A stretch of 64,000 bases of DNA from an uncultured Desulfobacter sp. GTDB taxonomy: Bacteria > Desulfobacterota > Desulfobacteria > Desulfobacterales > Desulfobacteraceae. Of this stretch, positions 1 to 9,375 are shown in pieces; position 1 is the stretch's first letter, and every line of letters starts with the position of its first letter. The notes below the pieces were generated by a model. The model saw only the letters and a list, made by a program, of their open reading frames with translations, had not been told where the DNA came from and made no database searches. The translations under genes were made by a program, and so were the position numbers. The DNA lies in the NCBI RefSeq assembly GCF_963677125.1, contig NZ_OY781882.1, positions 4,982,501-5,046,500 on the forward strand, written 5' to 3'.

Positions 1-1
1 A

Positions 2-115
2 CAGATGAATGTCACCCAGGCCGCCTATGCAGTGGGCTATTCCAGCCCCAGCTATTTTACCAAGGCGTTTAAAAAATATTTTGGCCACCTGCCCAGTGAA
101 AAATTCATTAAATAA
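2..115 (+). CDS. AraC-family regulator, C-terminal end only (gene begins left of window)
   Basis: The first 37 codons form the last part of an AraC/XylS helix-turn-helix domain: the family signature AxxVGYSSPSYFTKAFKKYFG is plainly readable, followed by a stop. The rest of the gene lies outside the window. It runs in the same direction as receptor gene 1 and ends 181 bp before it, the same side-by-side arrangement seen for the other receptor and regulator pairs here, so it is probably that receptor's activator. The family assignment is secure from the motif; the ligand and the pairing are inferred. Confidence 0.85.
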   Translation, partial: QMNVTQAAYAVGYSSPSYFTKAFKKYFGHLPSEKFIK

Positions 116-138
116 GATCTAAAAATTCTGACTTTTGG

Positions 139-171
139 TACAAAAAAAGACGATCGGACTAATTAAAAAGA
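139..171 (+). promoter_or_regulatory. Putative AraC operator: 21-bp-offset direct repeat upstream of receptor 1
   Basis: TACAAAAAAAGA (139-150) and TAATTAAAAAGA (160-171) match at 9 of 12 positions and are offset by exactly 21 bp. The site lies between the AraC gene end and the receptor start. It is A-rich, so weaker evidence by itself than the G/C-containing repeats in front of receptors 7 and 8, but the spacing is identical. Confidence 0.45.
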
Positions 172-296
172 GCCAATTACCAGTACATCTCCTAAAAATG
201 TATTATCTCCCTATCTAAATTTTATTTTTATTATTTGTTTGCCGGAATCGTTTGTGTGGGTGGAACTATTACGCTTAAGCTTGAAGGAGAAAGAAA

Positions 297-2297
297 ATGA
301 AAATTTTTCAAACGGCTATTGTAGTTATTTCGATCTTGATTGCTATGAATCAATCCATAGCAGATAGTAAACAATCCGAAATATCATTGGAAACCATCAC
401 TGTAACGGCAAATAAGCAGGAAGAAAATATCCAGGAAGTTCCAATGAGCATTACAGCCTTTGATGAGCTTATACTTGATGACAAGAATATTTCTTCTGTC
501 AGTGAGTTGACCGATTACGTTCCAAATCTAATAATCAACCCTCAAGGCGTTTCAGGTGCGGCAAGACCCGTTATGAGGGGTATGTCGGCTGAATTAGGGA
601 CAAGCAGTGTTTCAACTGCCATGTTCATTGACGGAATCCCGGTCTTAACTTTTGCCGGCTATGAAGATACGCTGCAGAATATTGAGCGAGTAGAGGTATT
701 ACGCGGTCCCCAAGGGACCTTGTACGGAAAAAGTGCCGAAGTAGGTGTTATCAATATTATTACCCGTCAACCGGATAACACTTATCGTGGAAAAATTTCG
801 GTTGATTGTGGAGAGGATTATAAAAAAGAAGTTGCTTTTAACGTGAGCGGCCCGATTGTTCAGGATAAGCTCTTTTTTGGACTGTCCGGACAATATTACG
901 ACAAAAACGGTTTTATTAAAAATGGGTATACCGGCGATGAGGCAAATGATGAAGCACATTGGTTTGGAAAAGGCCAACTTAAATGGACGCCGATAGACGA
1001 TCTTGATATTAGCTTAATCTTTTCTCAGCTCGAATATGACAATGACGGCAACACCATGGGGTTGAGTGAAAACGGAGCCGCCGCTTTGGGATTGAAAGCT
1101 TCCGGTGACCGAGAAGTGTATTCTGATCTTGACACCATAGAGGAATCATACACCAACACTCAAGCCTTAAAAGTTAGTTACGATTTTAATGATACATTAA
1201 ATGTAACCTCAATCACTTCTCACCGCTTTTCTAAAACTGATTTCGATATTGATTATGATTTTAATCCGGTTGCATTATGGCCCGCATCGAATAACAACGA
1301 GTACGATAAAATTGCTCAGGAACTCAGGTTCGCATCAAATACGGAGAAGATGAGTTGGGTTGTCGGTATCTATTATGATAAAGACGATAATACAATTGAC
1401 GGTGCATGGTCTTCTTCAAAAACAAAGAGGGATCTTGGGGGCGAGGCCTACGCCCTTTTTGGCCAACTTCGTTACGCATTGACGCCCAAAATGGGTGTGA
1501 CCGGTGGCCTTCGTTATGAAACACAGGACAAAGACGCGCAGGATTATATCACCGGCAGCTCCTTTGATGATACCTGGGATGACATTGCGCCTAAATTCAG
1601 TGTGGATTATGCCATAACGGAACAGGTAATGGGGTACGCTACGGTTGCCAAAGGTTTCCGATCAGGTGGTTTTAATGTTTTTAGTACAGATTCAGAATAT
1701 GAAAGCTATGATAGTGAAGAGCTGTGGTCCTATGAGATAGGAATTAAAAGTCAACTTCTTGAAAACAGATTGATCGTAAACGGTGCACTATTTTACATGG
1801 ATATAGATGATATGCAGGTGACGGAGACAATCAATCCATGGACATACATAACCAATGCTGCTACTGCAGTCTCCTATGGCGCTGAACTGGAAGTACAGGT
1901 AAAAATTACACCTCAATTCACCATGACGGCAAACGTTGGTTATACTAATGTAGAATATGATGAATATAAGGATGACTCCGGCGACTATAGCGATAACAAG
2001 GCGCCTAATGTCCCTGAATATACTTTTGCCATAGGTGCTCAATATCGAACTGGGAACGGCCTTTATGCCGGTGTTGATTTGGTTGGTGTTGGAAAAACTT
2101 ATTTGGAACGGACAAATACATATGACAGAGATGCTTATCAACTGATTAATGCCAAAATAGGGTATGAAGCTGAAAACTGGGATATTTATCTCTATGGTAA
2201 GAACATCTTTGATGAAGATTACTCAAGTCAAGGAGAAACCTATATAACATACAGCGATCCCCGTGAAATAGGTGTAAAGCTTACTTACCGATTTTAG
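297..2297 (+). CDS. TonB-dependent outer-membrane receptor 1
   Basis: A 666-residue protein with an N-terminal signal peptide ending near ADS (about residue 23), a TonB-box-like ETITVTA stretch, a plug domain (about 45-155) with the family motif VLRGPQGTLYGK, and a beta-barrel ending in the typical aromatic C-terminus TYRF. Such receptors import scarce ligands (iron-siderophore complexes, cobalamin, other metal chelates or glycans) across the outer membrane using TonB-ExbBD energy. The start is set by GAAGGAGAAAG just upstream. It is a close paralogue of receptors 3 and 4: the signal peptide, plug core and C-terminal third are nearly the same, while loop segments differ. An AraC gene ends upstream and a broken methyltransferase follows 47 bp downstream. 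The ligand cannot be told from sequence. Confidence 0.93.
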   Translation: MKIFQTAIVVISILIAMNQSIADSKQSEISLETITVTANKQEENIQEVPMSITAFDELILDDKNISSVSELTDYVPNLIINPQGVSGAARPVMRGMSAELGTSSVSTAMFIDGIPVLTFAGYEDTLQNIERVEVLRGPQGTLYGKSAEVGVINIITRQPDNTYRGKISVDCGEDYKKEVAFNVSGPIVQDKLFFGLSGQYYDKNGFIKNGYTGDEANDEAHWFGKGQLKWTPIDDLDISLIFSQLEYDNDGNTMGLSENGAAALGLKASGDREVYSDLDTIEESYTNTQALKVSYDFNDTLNVTSITSHRFSKTDFDIDYDFNPVALWPASNNNEYDKIAQELRFASNTEKMSWVVGIYYDKDDNTIDGAWSSSKTKRDLGGEAYALFGQLRYALTPKMGVTGGLRYETQDKDAQDYITGSSFDDTWDDIAPKFSVDYAITEQVMGYATVAKGFRSGGFNVFSTDSEYESYDSEELWSYEIGIKSQLLENRLIVNGALFYMDIDDMQVTETINPWTYITNAATAVSYGAELEVQVKITPQFTMTANVGYTNVEYDEYKDDSGDYSDNKAPNVPEYTFAIGAQYRTGNGLYAGVDLVGVGKTYLERTNTYDRDAYQLINAKIGYEAENWDIYLYGKNIFDEDYSSQGETYITYSDPREIGVKLTYRF

Positions 2298-2344
2298 GGC
2301 ATGAAGTGGACCCGGAAGGAACAATATAGATAAAGGAACCCAAC

Positions 2345-3132
2345 ATGAAAAAACTACCTGATTTGGATACACGAATGGATTACCTTTACGACATTATGAA
2401 TGGCTATACGGGAACCCAGCTACTTATCACCGCCATTGAGCTGAAGATTTTTGATTGTCTGTCAACACCGCAATCCGCAGAAACGGTGGCGTCCCGGTTA
2501 AAAACCCATCCGGTATATACAGGGTATTTGCTTGACGGACTGGCCGCGTTAAGCCTGCTGGACAAGAATAATGGCTGTTACAGCAATAAGCCGGATACCC
2601 AGACCGTCCTGCACAGCCAAAGCCCGGCCTATCAGGGTCAAGGATTTACCATAATGCATCAAATGTCTAAAGGCATTCTTGGAGATATAGGCCACACTGT
2701 GCGTCTGGGGCCCCGTGAAAATCCTGTGGATATAAGTGACGAAGCTGTTTGGGAAACCTATGCAAGGTCTATGGCCAACTGTGAACGGGGTGGGACGGCC
2801 CAGCAAATGGCGGCCAGAGTCGCACAAATCCAAGGCTTTGCATCCTTTTTGTTCGTTTTGATCTAAAAACCATGCTTGAAAAAATTTATCATGCCCTGAA
2901 ACCGGGCGGTGTATTTGTCAGTCTGGCAGATGGTGCCACACATGAACGCACTCGCCCTAAGGCATATGTATTGGGATGCATGTCATGGATGTTTTCAGGG
3001 CAGGATCTGATGTTTAACAATGGAGAAATTGCCGAAACCATGCAAAGCGTAGGGTTTTCATCCGTGGAAAGCGAAGTTGTGAACACTGCCATGATGCCTA
3101 TGGAACTGGACATTGCCAGGAAGGCATTTTGA
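2345..3132 (+). pseudogene. Broken O-methyltransferase (dimerisation plus C-terminal fragments)
   Basis: The first open stretch (2345-2866) is a winged-helix dimerisation domain typical of plant/bacterial O-methyltransferases (Methyltransf_2 type), ending at ...QQMAARVAQIQGF. The second stretch, in another frame (to 3132), is the family C-terminus: MLEKIYHALKPGGVFVSLAD through MPMELDIARKAF. The Rossmann core with the SAM-binding glycine motif, roughly 80 residues, is missing between them, and the frame changes. An internal deletion with frameshift explains both. It starts 47 bp after receptor 1 in the same direction with its own ribosome site (AAAGGA), so it was probably cotranscribed with the receptor. 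It can no longer make a working methyltransferase. Confidence 0.8.
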
Positions 3133-3608
3133 GTCTAAAAATCAAAAAAGAAGAGAGAGGGGCGACTATAGTGGTGATTAATAGGATTGTTTCCTCTTTA
3201 GCTGCTCCTATCTCTTTAAAACCATGACCGCTATTAAATCAATTTTTTAAAAAATCTTGACCACCGTGAATGTAAAAAGGATTTATCTCTTGAAATAACC
3301 ACGGCCGTTGCCTGCCCAACAATGGGTCCTCTATTTCGACGACCGGAAATCGTCTGGATGACATTTCTGCCTGTGGCCGTTTAGGCATCCAAGGATGGAT
3401 GGTCAAACTCTTTTCAAATTCTTAAATTTGTGATTAAATACTTTTATATCAAAGTTTCAATAAATTGTTGAATTACTTTCATGTTTTGTTGTGGGGTGCG
3501 CCTGGGTGGTGGTTAATTTGCGGTTTTCTCATGGCTGTTACTTCATTAACGAAATCAAATCTTGTAATACCCAACGTCCCATACAAAATGATTTGAAAGA
3601 GAAGGACA
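3133..3608. other. Intergenic stretch without a recognisable gene
   Basis: About 475 bp between the broken methyltransferase and the sensory operon. No open frame of note and no gene remnant was recognised. It must carry the promoter of the sensory operon; the likely ribosome site GAGAAGG precedes the start at 3609. Confidence 0.6.
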
Positions 3609-5111
3609 ATGGAAGAGAACAAGAGAATACTGATCATTGACGATGATGAAACTATCCGGGAGACGTATCAAAGTATATTACTGACCGAAGATGAGCCGGA
3701 CAGCCTTTCCATGGGTCGGGCCCTATTTGATATGCCCATGACCGATGAAGCGACCTTTTCAGATCCCCCGCATCCTGCCACAGCGTCGTCCGATGGGCAG
3801 GACATCCCCTTAGCTGCTCGCTTTGACTCAAATAATGTGGATGGATATGAATTGGCTCTGGCTGATCGGGGAATCCAGGGCATTGCATTGGTTGAAAACG
3901 CCCTTCAGGAGAAAAATCCCTTTTCTGTGGCATTTATCGATATGAAAATGCCGGGCCTTAATGGCGCTGAGACTGCAGGGAAGATATGGACACTTGATCC
4001 TCGCATAAAGATCGTCATTGTGACGGCATATAGTGAATACTCCCCTGAAGACATCATTGCTGTAACCGGAAGGGATGATCTCTTCTACCTAAGAAAACCG
4101 TTCAATCATGAGGAGATTCTTCAATTTGCACGGGCGCTTACCCATACCTGGGGCCTGGAGCAAAAAAAGATTGTGCTTCAAAGTGCGTTGGAACAATCCA
4201 ATCGAGCGCTTGCAGAGGCCAATCGAGGATTGGAAAAGAAAGTGCGAGCCCAGGCATCCATGATTGTTCAAGCGGATAAAATGGCTTCCATCGGACTTCT
4301 TGCCGCAGGCGTGGCCCATGAAATCAATAATCCCTTGGCTTATGTTCGATCCAATTTGGACACCAGCAAAAAGTATTTTACCCGGATCATTTCATTAATT
4401 AAAAAATATGAGACGCTTGAGTCCTATCTTGCATCGTCAACAGATCAAGCCACAGCACAACTGTTAAATGACTTGATCGATGAAAAAAGAGAAAAAGACC
4501 TTGATTTTATTATAGAGGATCTGGACGATCTTATTACGGAATCCTTATACGGCGTAAATAGAATCAGAGAAATTGTTCAGGATTTAAGAATTTTTTCCCG
4601 TGTGGATGATGCGAAACAGAATGATCTTCATCTCAACGAGGCTTTGGACAACACGTTAAAGATACTGAAAACCCAGATCAAACAGGGCACTATAATAACC
4701 AAAAGTTTTGGCGATATTCCGCCGATTCAATGCTATCCCCAAAAGATCAGCCAGGTTCTCATGAATGTGCTGATTAATGCCATTCAAGCCATCGAAGGCA
4801 GTGGTACCATTAATTTGTCCACCAGATTTGTTCGAACCGGTAGAAGAGTTGAAGACCGCTTTGTTGAGATTGTTGTTTCGGACACCGGATGCGGAATTCC
4901 CCAAGAAAATTTAAAAAAATTGTTCGATCCCTTTTTCACCACAAAACCGGTGGGCACCGGAACCGGCTTAGGGCTAAGTATTGTGTATGAAATCCTTACA
5001 TTCCACGGGGGAAGTATTGATGTCACCAGTCAGTTAGGTCATGGGAGTCAATTTAGAATCTTGTTGCCGGAGAGAATGAGAGATAGAGCGTTGAAAGCGG
5101 GGCCGAACTGA
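3609..5111 (+). CDS. Receiver domain-histidine kinase hybrid
   Basis: A 500-residue cytoplasmic signalling protein. The receiver domain opens with the acidic pocket IIDDDE (residues 9-14), has the phospho-acceptor in FIDMKMPG (D111), and ends with the K of YLRKPF (near 162). About 55 residues (roughly 31-85) are inserted between beta1/alpha1 and the rest of the receiver fold, which is unusual. A coiled-coil (185-225) leads to a HisKA domain with H-box AHEINNPL (H237), then the ATPase domain with N-box NVLINAIQA, G1 DTGCGIP and G2 GTGTGLGLS. It has no membrane segment, so it presumably takes its input from the two downstream gene products. It begins a same-strand run of three genes separated by 34 and 7 bp. 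Confidence 0.92.
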   Translation: MEENKRILIIDDDETIRETYQSILLTEDEPDSLSMGRALFDMPMTDEATFSDPPHPATASSDGQDIPLAARFDSNNVDGYELALADRGIQGIALVENALQEKNPFSVAFIDMKMPGLNGAETAGKIWTLDPRIKIVIVTAYSEYSPEDIIAVTGRDDLFYLRKPFNHEEILQFARALTHTWGLEQKKIVLQSALEQSNRALAEANRGLEKKVRAQASMIVQADKMASIGLLAAGVAHEINNPLAYVRSNLDTSKKYFTRIISLIKKYETLESYLASSTDQATAQLLNDLIDEKREKDLDFIIEDLDDLITESLYGVNRIREIVQDLRIFSRVDDAKQNDLHLNEALDNTLKILKTQIKQGTIITKSFGDIPPIQCYPQKISQVLMNVLINAIQAIEGSGTINLSTRFVRTGRRVEDRFVEIVVSDTGCGIPQENLKKLFDPFFTTKPVGTGTGLGLSIVYEILTFHGGSIDVTSQLGHGSQFRILLPERMRDRALKAGPN

Positions 5112-5145
5112 AGATTTTTAATTTGTTTTAATATGGAGAGATACA

Positions 5146-6144
5146 ATGGGAAAAAGAAATATTTTTCTGATTATATGTCTGATGCTGATTTGCGCCTGTG
5201 GGCCGGATAAGGAAAAAATGGTTCAGGCAAAAATAAATAGCCTGAAAAGCATCACCAGGCAGGTCAGCAACGATTTTTTGATCATTAAAAACAGGATAAA
5301 AGCACTGGCAGATCAAATCACCGTTCTTTATGAAAACCAAGATCAATATGATTATGACTCCCACAGTGAAAAATACGGTTTGAGTCCCAAGGGTGTGTTA
5401 TACAAACTCGAAGATGACGGAGGGGCTGCCGTATTTGTTTCCGGCGTCATTCCAGTGGACGACAGGATCAAGCGGATTGTCGCCTTCACCTCCCCCCTCG
5501 ATGAAACGTTCAAAAAGATTATTACAGAATTACATAGTGTCGTTCAGGTCTACTATAATGACGAATATTCATATAACCGCATCTATCCTTTTTTTGAGGT
5601 CCTTTCCCAGTATGAACCCGGAATGGAGATTCCTGCTTTTAATTTCTATTACCTTGCCGATCAGGAACATAATCCGGAGAAAAAAGCCGTCTGGGTGGAT
5701 GAGCCTTATGTGGATCCTGCTGGAAGGGGATGGATGATATCCGCCATCGCCCCTGTTTACTACAACGACAGACTGGTCGGCGTGCCGGGCATGGACGTTA
5801 CAGTAAATAAAATCATTGATAAATATCTGGACGGGCATCCGTCTGTTTTCATTCTTGATAAAACTGGGGTGCTGGTGGCCGTCAACCATAAACTGGTCCA
5901 CCTTCTTTCTCTTCCTCCACTGGAAAATCATGAATATCTTGAAACCATCAAAAGCGATAAATACCGTAAAAATGACTATAATCTTTTAAAAAGCAAGGAC
6001 CGTACAATACGGGAAATGGCCAGTGCCATCATCACCGGCCAAAAGGGAGATTATGCGTTTTCAATTGATGAAAAGGATTACAGGGCGGTATCGGTTAGTA
6101 TGAATGAGTTGGGCTGGACACTTGTAGGCATATTGGAACTGTAA
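5146..6144 (+). CDS. Lipoprotein with periplasmic dCACHE-like sensor domain
   Basis: 332 residues starting with a lipoprotein signal sequence whose lipobox reads LICAC (Cys near residue 18), so the protein is expected to be lipid-anchored facing the periplasm. The rest resembles a double Cache (PDC) sensor: a long first helix, then GRGWMISAIAPVYY and GVPGMDVTV, features of the membrane-distal pocket, and a second smaller module starting near PSVFILDKTG. There is no transmembrane output helix, so it cannot signal by itself. It sits between two histidine-kinase genes, 7 bp before the second. A role as a detached ligand-binding subunit for one of them is the natural inference. Confidence 0.78.
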   Translation: MGKRNIFLIICLMLICACGPDKEKMVQAKINSLKSITRQVSNDFLIIKNRIKALADQITVLYENQDQYDYDSHSEKYGLSPKGVLYKLEDDGGAAVFVSGVIPVDDRIKRIVAFTSPLDETFKKIITELHSVVQVYYNDEYSYNRIYPFFEVLSQYEPGMEIPAFNFYYLADQEHNPEKKAVWVDEPYVDPAGRGWMISAIAPVYYNDRLVGVPGMDVTVNKIIDKYLDGHPSVFILDKTGVLVAVNHKLVHLLSLPPLENHEYLETIKSDKYRKNDYNLLKSKDRTIREMASAIITGQKGDYAFSIDEKDYRAVSVSMNELGWTLVGILEL

Positions 6145-6151
6145 TCTTTCC

Positions 6152-8482
6152 ATGAAAAAAAATTATATTATTTTTCTTTGCAGCCTGATGACTCTGGTCT
6201 GTATCAGTGCTTATCAGTATTCTGTCTTTCTGGATAATTTTCTTCAGGGAAAAATGGACCAGATGTTGAAAGTGGCTCAGATTTCCGGAATAAATATGGC
6301 TGCAGATTTTAACGCGTTTGAAAATGAACTCTCCATTTTAAACAGAGAACAGTTTATCAACCGGATCCTTTCCAATAAAATCGATACCGAAACCATCCGC
6401 AGACTGAAACAGTTTTTTTTCAGGAACTATGTGCTGGTAAGAAAGCTTACGTTTTTTAAAGACGACCAAATGGTTTCAACCTGGAAAACACCGGAAAATC
6501 ATTTCCATTTTGAACATGCGGTCGCTGCCGGAGAAGACGATAATTTAGATGAAAGCGCACTTGATGCATCGTCGCCCCACCTGATCGTTATCACCTATAT
6601 GGATAAAAATGCAGGTGTGGGCAGTACGCTAGGTGTCAAAGCCACATTGGACCTGCAGATGTATGCAAAGGAACTTTTTAAAAGATTTCATTTGGGCAGG
6701 GAATCCTGGCGATTTCTTACCGGTTCGGATATGTTTCCGATTTATGCGGACTATTCAGAGTCTGAGTCCGGGGTTGATATTGATGTATCTAAATTCAAAA
6801 AAATAGATTTTCAGCCTGTTTTAACAGATCTGAATGAGGGGTTCCAGGGAACCCGGGATATCATGATCCGGTTCGGTGAAAAACAGATAAAGTTGATCAG
6901 CGCCTATTATCCCGTAACGTTGATGTCAAAGCAATACGGCATGATTTTTTCAATGGACAAAATCGCTTTACTGTCCAGTCTGGGCCAGATTATTGTTATT
7001 ACGGTGGTGATCTCTGCCTGTCTTATCTGTGCACTGATATTTTTGTTTACACAGATCAACAGAAGGAACCAACTGATCAACCGACAGCTTGAAGAGAATC
7101 AAAAAAAACTGCTTGAGGATATTGATGCAAGGAAACGGGTTGAAAAACAGCTGAAACGGGAAATCATTATCAGTAAGTCGCTTGGACAAAGTTTGAGGGA
7201 GAGCGAAGAGAAGTTTAGAACCATGGGGGTGGCTGCCCAGGATGCCATCATTATGATCGATAACGACGGCCTTGTCTCATTTTGGAACGATGCGGCAACA
7301 CAGATTTTGGGATATACTGCAGATGAGATGATGTCCAAAAATTTTCATTTGATTTCTGTTCCTGAAGAGTACCACAATAGTTATAGAAAAAATTTTGCAA
7401 CCTTTCGGCGGACCGGAAAAGGGCGCGCCGTTGGGAAAACTTTGGAATTTAAGGCCAGGAAAAAAGGGGGAGAGGTCATTCCGGTAGAAATTTCCCTTTC
7501 GGCGGTGAAAATCGACGAAAAATGGAATGCGATAGGGATTCTCAGAGATATCTCGGAGAGAAAAAAGACAGAAGCGGAACTGGCGGAACACCGGGAAAAC
7601 CTTGAAGCCCTTGTTAAAAAAAGGACAAAAGAACTTGAAGATGCTCAAAAAGAGTTGCTGGATAAGGCCATGGATGCAGGCAGAGCTCAGCTATCGGCCA
7701 TGGTTCTGCACAATATTGGAAATGCTGTGACACCGCTGGGTGTAAATTTGGAGCGCCTGAGAAAAAGCAAAATAAAACAGCTGAGCCATTACCTGCGGCA
7801 ATGCTACGAAGATCTGGCAGTGCATAAGCAGGATCTCACAACTTACGTCAATGCCCACCCCAGAGGTATTAAGGTGGCCGAGTATATGGGCCGTTTGATA
7901 AATGATTTAGAAACTGAGCGAAAGAAAGCAGCTGTGATTCTGGGCAATGCCACCACAGCAATTGAGTATGTGAGCGAAGTGCTCAGCCTCCAGAGAAGCT
8001 ACGCACCGGGAAGTCTAGAGATGAAAGAAAAGGTACGTCTCAATCAGTTGGTAAAAGATGCCTTGAAAATTCAAAAAACAACTATTTCTGCCAATAATAT
8101 CAAGCTGGTAAAAAAGTTAGCGCCAGAGCTTCCTCTCTTTTCCATCGAGAAAAACAAGCTTATGCAGGTGGTGATCAATTTCATTAAAAACAGCTGTGAC
8201 GCCATTGGAGAAAATCAGGAGATTGGAGAACACCGGATTACCATTTCAACCGCGTTTGAGGATCAGAAAATATCTTTGATGATCGCCGATACCGGCTGTG
8301 GTGTGGACGCGGACAATCTAAAAGACATTTTTGAGTTCGGCATCTCCACCAAAGGATCATCAGGGTTTGGGCTTTATTATTGCAAAAGTTTTGTGGAAGC
8401 CAATAACGGGGTGTTGACCCTTACAAGTCCCGGTCGGAATCAGGGGGCAACGGTCACAATGGCGTTTTCGCTTGTTGAGTGA
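6152..8482 (+). CDS. Membrane PAS-domain sensor histidine kinase
   Basis: 776 residues: one membrane helix at about 5-24, a periplasmic sensor region (about 30-272), a second helix (about 277-300), a coiled-coil, a PAS domain (about 350-470, with the PAC end GILRDISERKKTE), a second coiled-coil and a kinase core. The H-box is the variant VLHNIGNAVTPLG (H520) rather than the common HELRTPL. The ATPase domain carries VINFIKNSCDAI (N-box), ADTGCGVD (G1) and a glycine-rich SGFGLYYCKS (G2). No receiver domain is attached; the receiver in the first gene of the run is the obvious phosphotransfer partner. The gene ends at 8482, just before the collapsed receptor on the opposite strand. Confidence 0.9.
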   Translation: MKKNYIIFLCSLMTLVCISAYQYSVFLDNFLQGKMDQMLKVAQISGINMAADFNAFENELSILNREQFINRILSNKIDTETIRRLKQFFFRNYVLVRKLTFFKDDQMVSTWKTPENHFHFEHAVAAGEDDNLDESALDASSPHLIVITYMDKNAGVGSTLGVKATLDLQMYAKELFKRFHLGRESWRFLTGSDMFPIYADYSESESGVDIDVSKFKKIDFQPVLTDLNEGFQGTRDIMIRFGEKQIKLISAYYPVTLMSKQYGMIFSMDKIALLSSLGQIIVITVVISACLICALIFLFTQINRRNQLINRQLEENQKKLLEDIDARKRVEKQLKREIIISKSLGQSLRESEEKFRTMGVAAQDAIIMIDNDGLVSFWNDAATQILGYTADEMMSKNFHLISVPEEYHNSYRKNFATFRRTGKGRAVGKTLEFKARKKGGEVIPVEISLSAVKIDEKWNAIGILRDISERKKTEAELAEHRENLEALVKKRTKELEDAQKELLDKAMDAGRAQLSAMVLHNIGNAVTPLGVNLERLRKSKIKQLSHYLRQCYEDLAVHKQDLTTYVNAHPRGIKVAEYMGRLINDLETERKKAAVILGNATTAIEYVSEVLSLQRSYAPGSLEMKEKVRLNQLVKDALKIQKTTISANNIKLVKKLAPELPLFSIEKNKLMQVVINFIKNSCDAIGENQEIGEHRITISTAFEDQKISLMIADTGCGVDADNLKDIFEFGISTKGSSGFGLYYCKSFVEANNGVLTLTSPGRNQGATVTMAFSLVE

Positions 8483-8555
8483 TTTTACATAAACATGGCT
8501 GCGTATTTTCACGATGGCGACTGTTGCTGCCCCGTAGGCATCTTTTGTTATATCG

Positions 8556-9237
8556 CTAAAACCGGAAAACAATATTTGCGCCGATGGTTCTCGGGCTGCC
8601 CACCATATATGAATTTCTGATGCTGCTGGTAAAGATGCTGGTGTAATATTCTTCGTCAAACAGATTTTTGGCGTAAACATAAAAATCCCAGTGGGAAAGC
8701 TCCATGCCCAGCTTTAAATTTATAACAGCATAATGGTCCTGTACTGAATTTAACTTCCAGTTCTCCCCCGTAACTGTGGGCTTTGCCCGCGTTGGAGGCC
8801 ACCATGACATAGGCTGAGGGGTATTCGATTACCTGCATATCCTTTATGTCCATATAAAATATGGAACTGAAAGGCACCCCGTCCACGTACATGACAAAAG
8901 GATACCGGCGGTTAATCATGCTGGGGCTGACGCCCCGGCAGCCCACATATGTCACATTCTGATTTTGGGCGCTTACTGACAGGTTGGGAGCCATGTTAAA
9001 GATGTCCTTGACATCCCTGACATTTCGGTCCTGGATTTCAAGATCGTCGACAACAGTGATGGAAACAGGGACTCCTTTTAACATTTGTTTGCGTTTTTCC
9101 GCGGTCACTACCACATCATCTATTATTTGGGACGCTTCTTCGGGGATTTGGGCAAGGCCTGGCCGGGCCATTGAAAACACGAGCAGCAATATTGCGGGGA
9201 TCAAAAGGTGAAACTGGGTGGGGTTCAATTTTTTCAT
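8556..9237 (-). pseudogene. Collapsed TonB-dependent receptor (receptor 2)
   Basis: Read on the minus strand, it begins like a normal receptor: signal peptide, a TonB-box region (DDVVVTAEKRKQ) and the first part of the plug to MYVDGVPFSS. It then jumps directly to a late barrel segment, IFYMDIKDMQV through SYGGELEVK, and jumps again with a frame change to the end of the barrel, YAVINLKLGMELSHWDFYVYAKNLFDEEY, finishing VFRF. The middle of the plug, including the usual LRGPQGTLYG motif, and most of the barrel are gone. About 680 bp remain of an expected 2 kb. At least two internal deletions are needed to explain it. Confidence 0.88.
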
Positions 9238-9375
9238 CGTTGAATTTCCTTTATTTGCCTGTCCTTTTGTGTTCAGTACGCTTTTGTGAACTATCCGGAA
9301 CAGGTGTATAAAAGACCGGTATTTATTTCTAACGATCCCATCCCTTTTTTGGATGATTTTGTACTGGAGAGAAAT

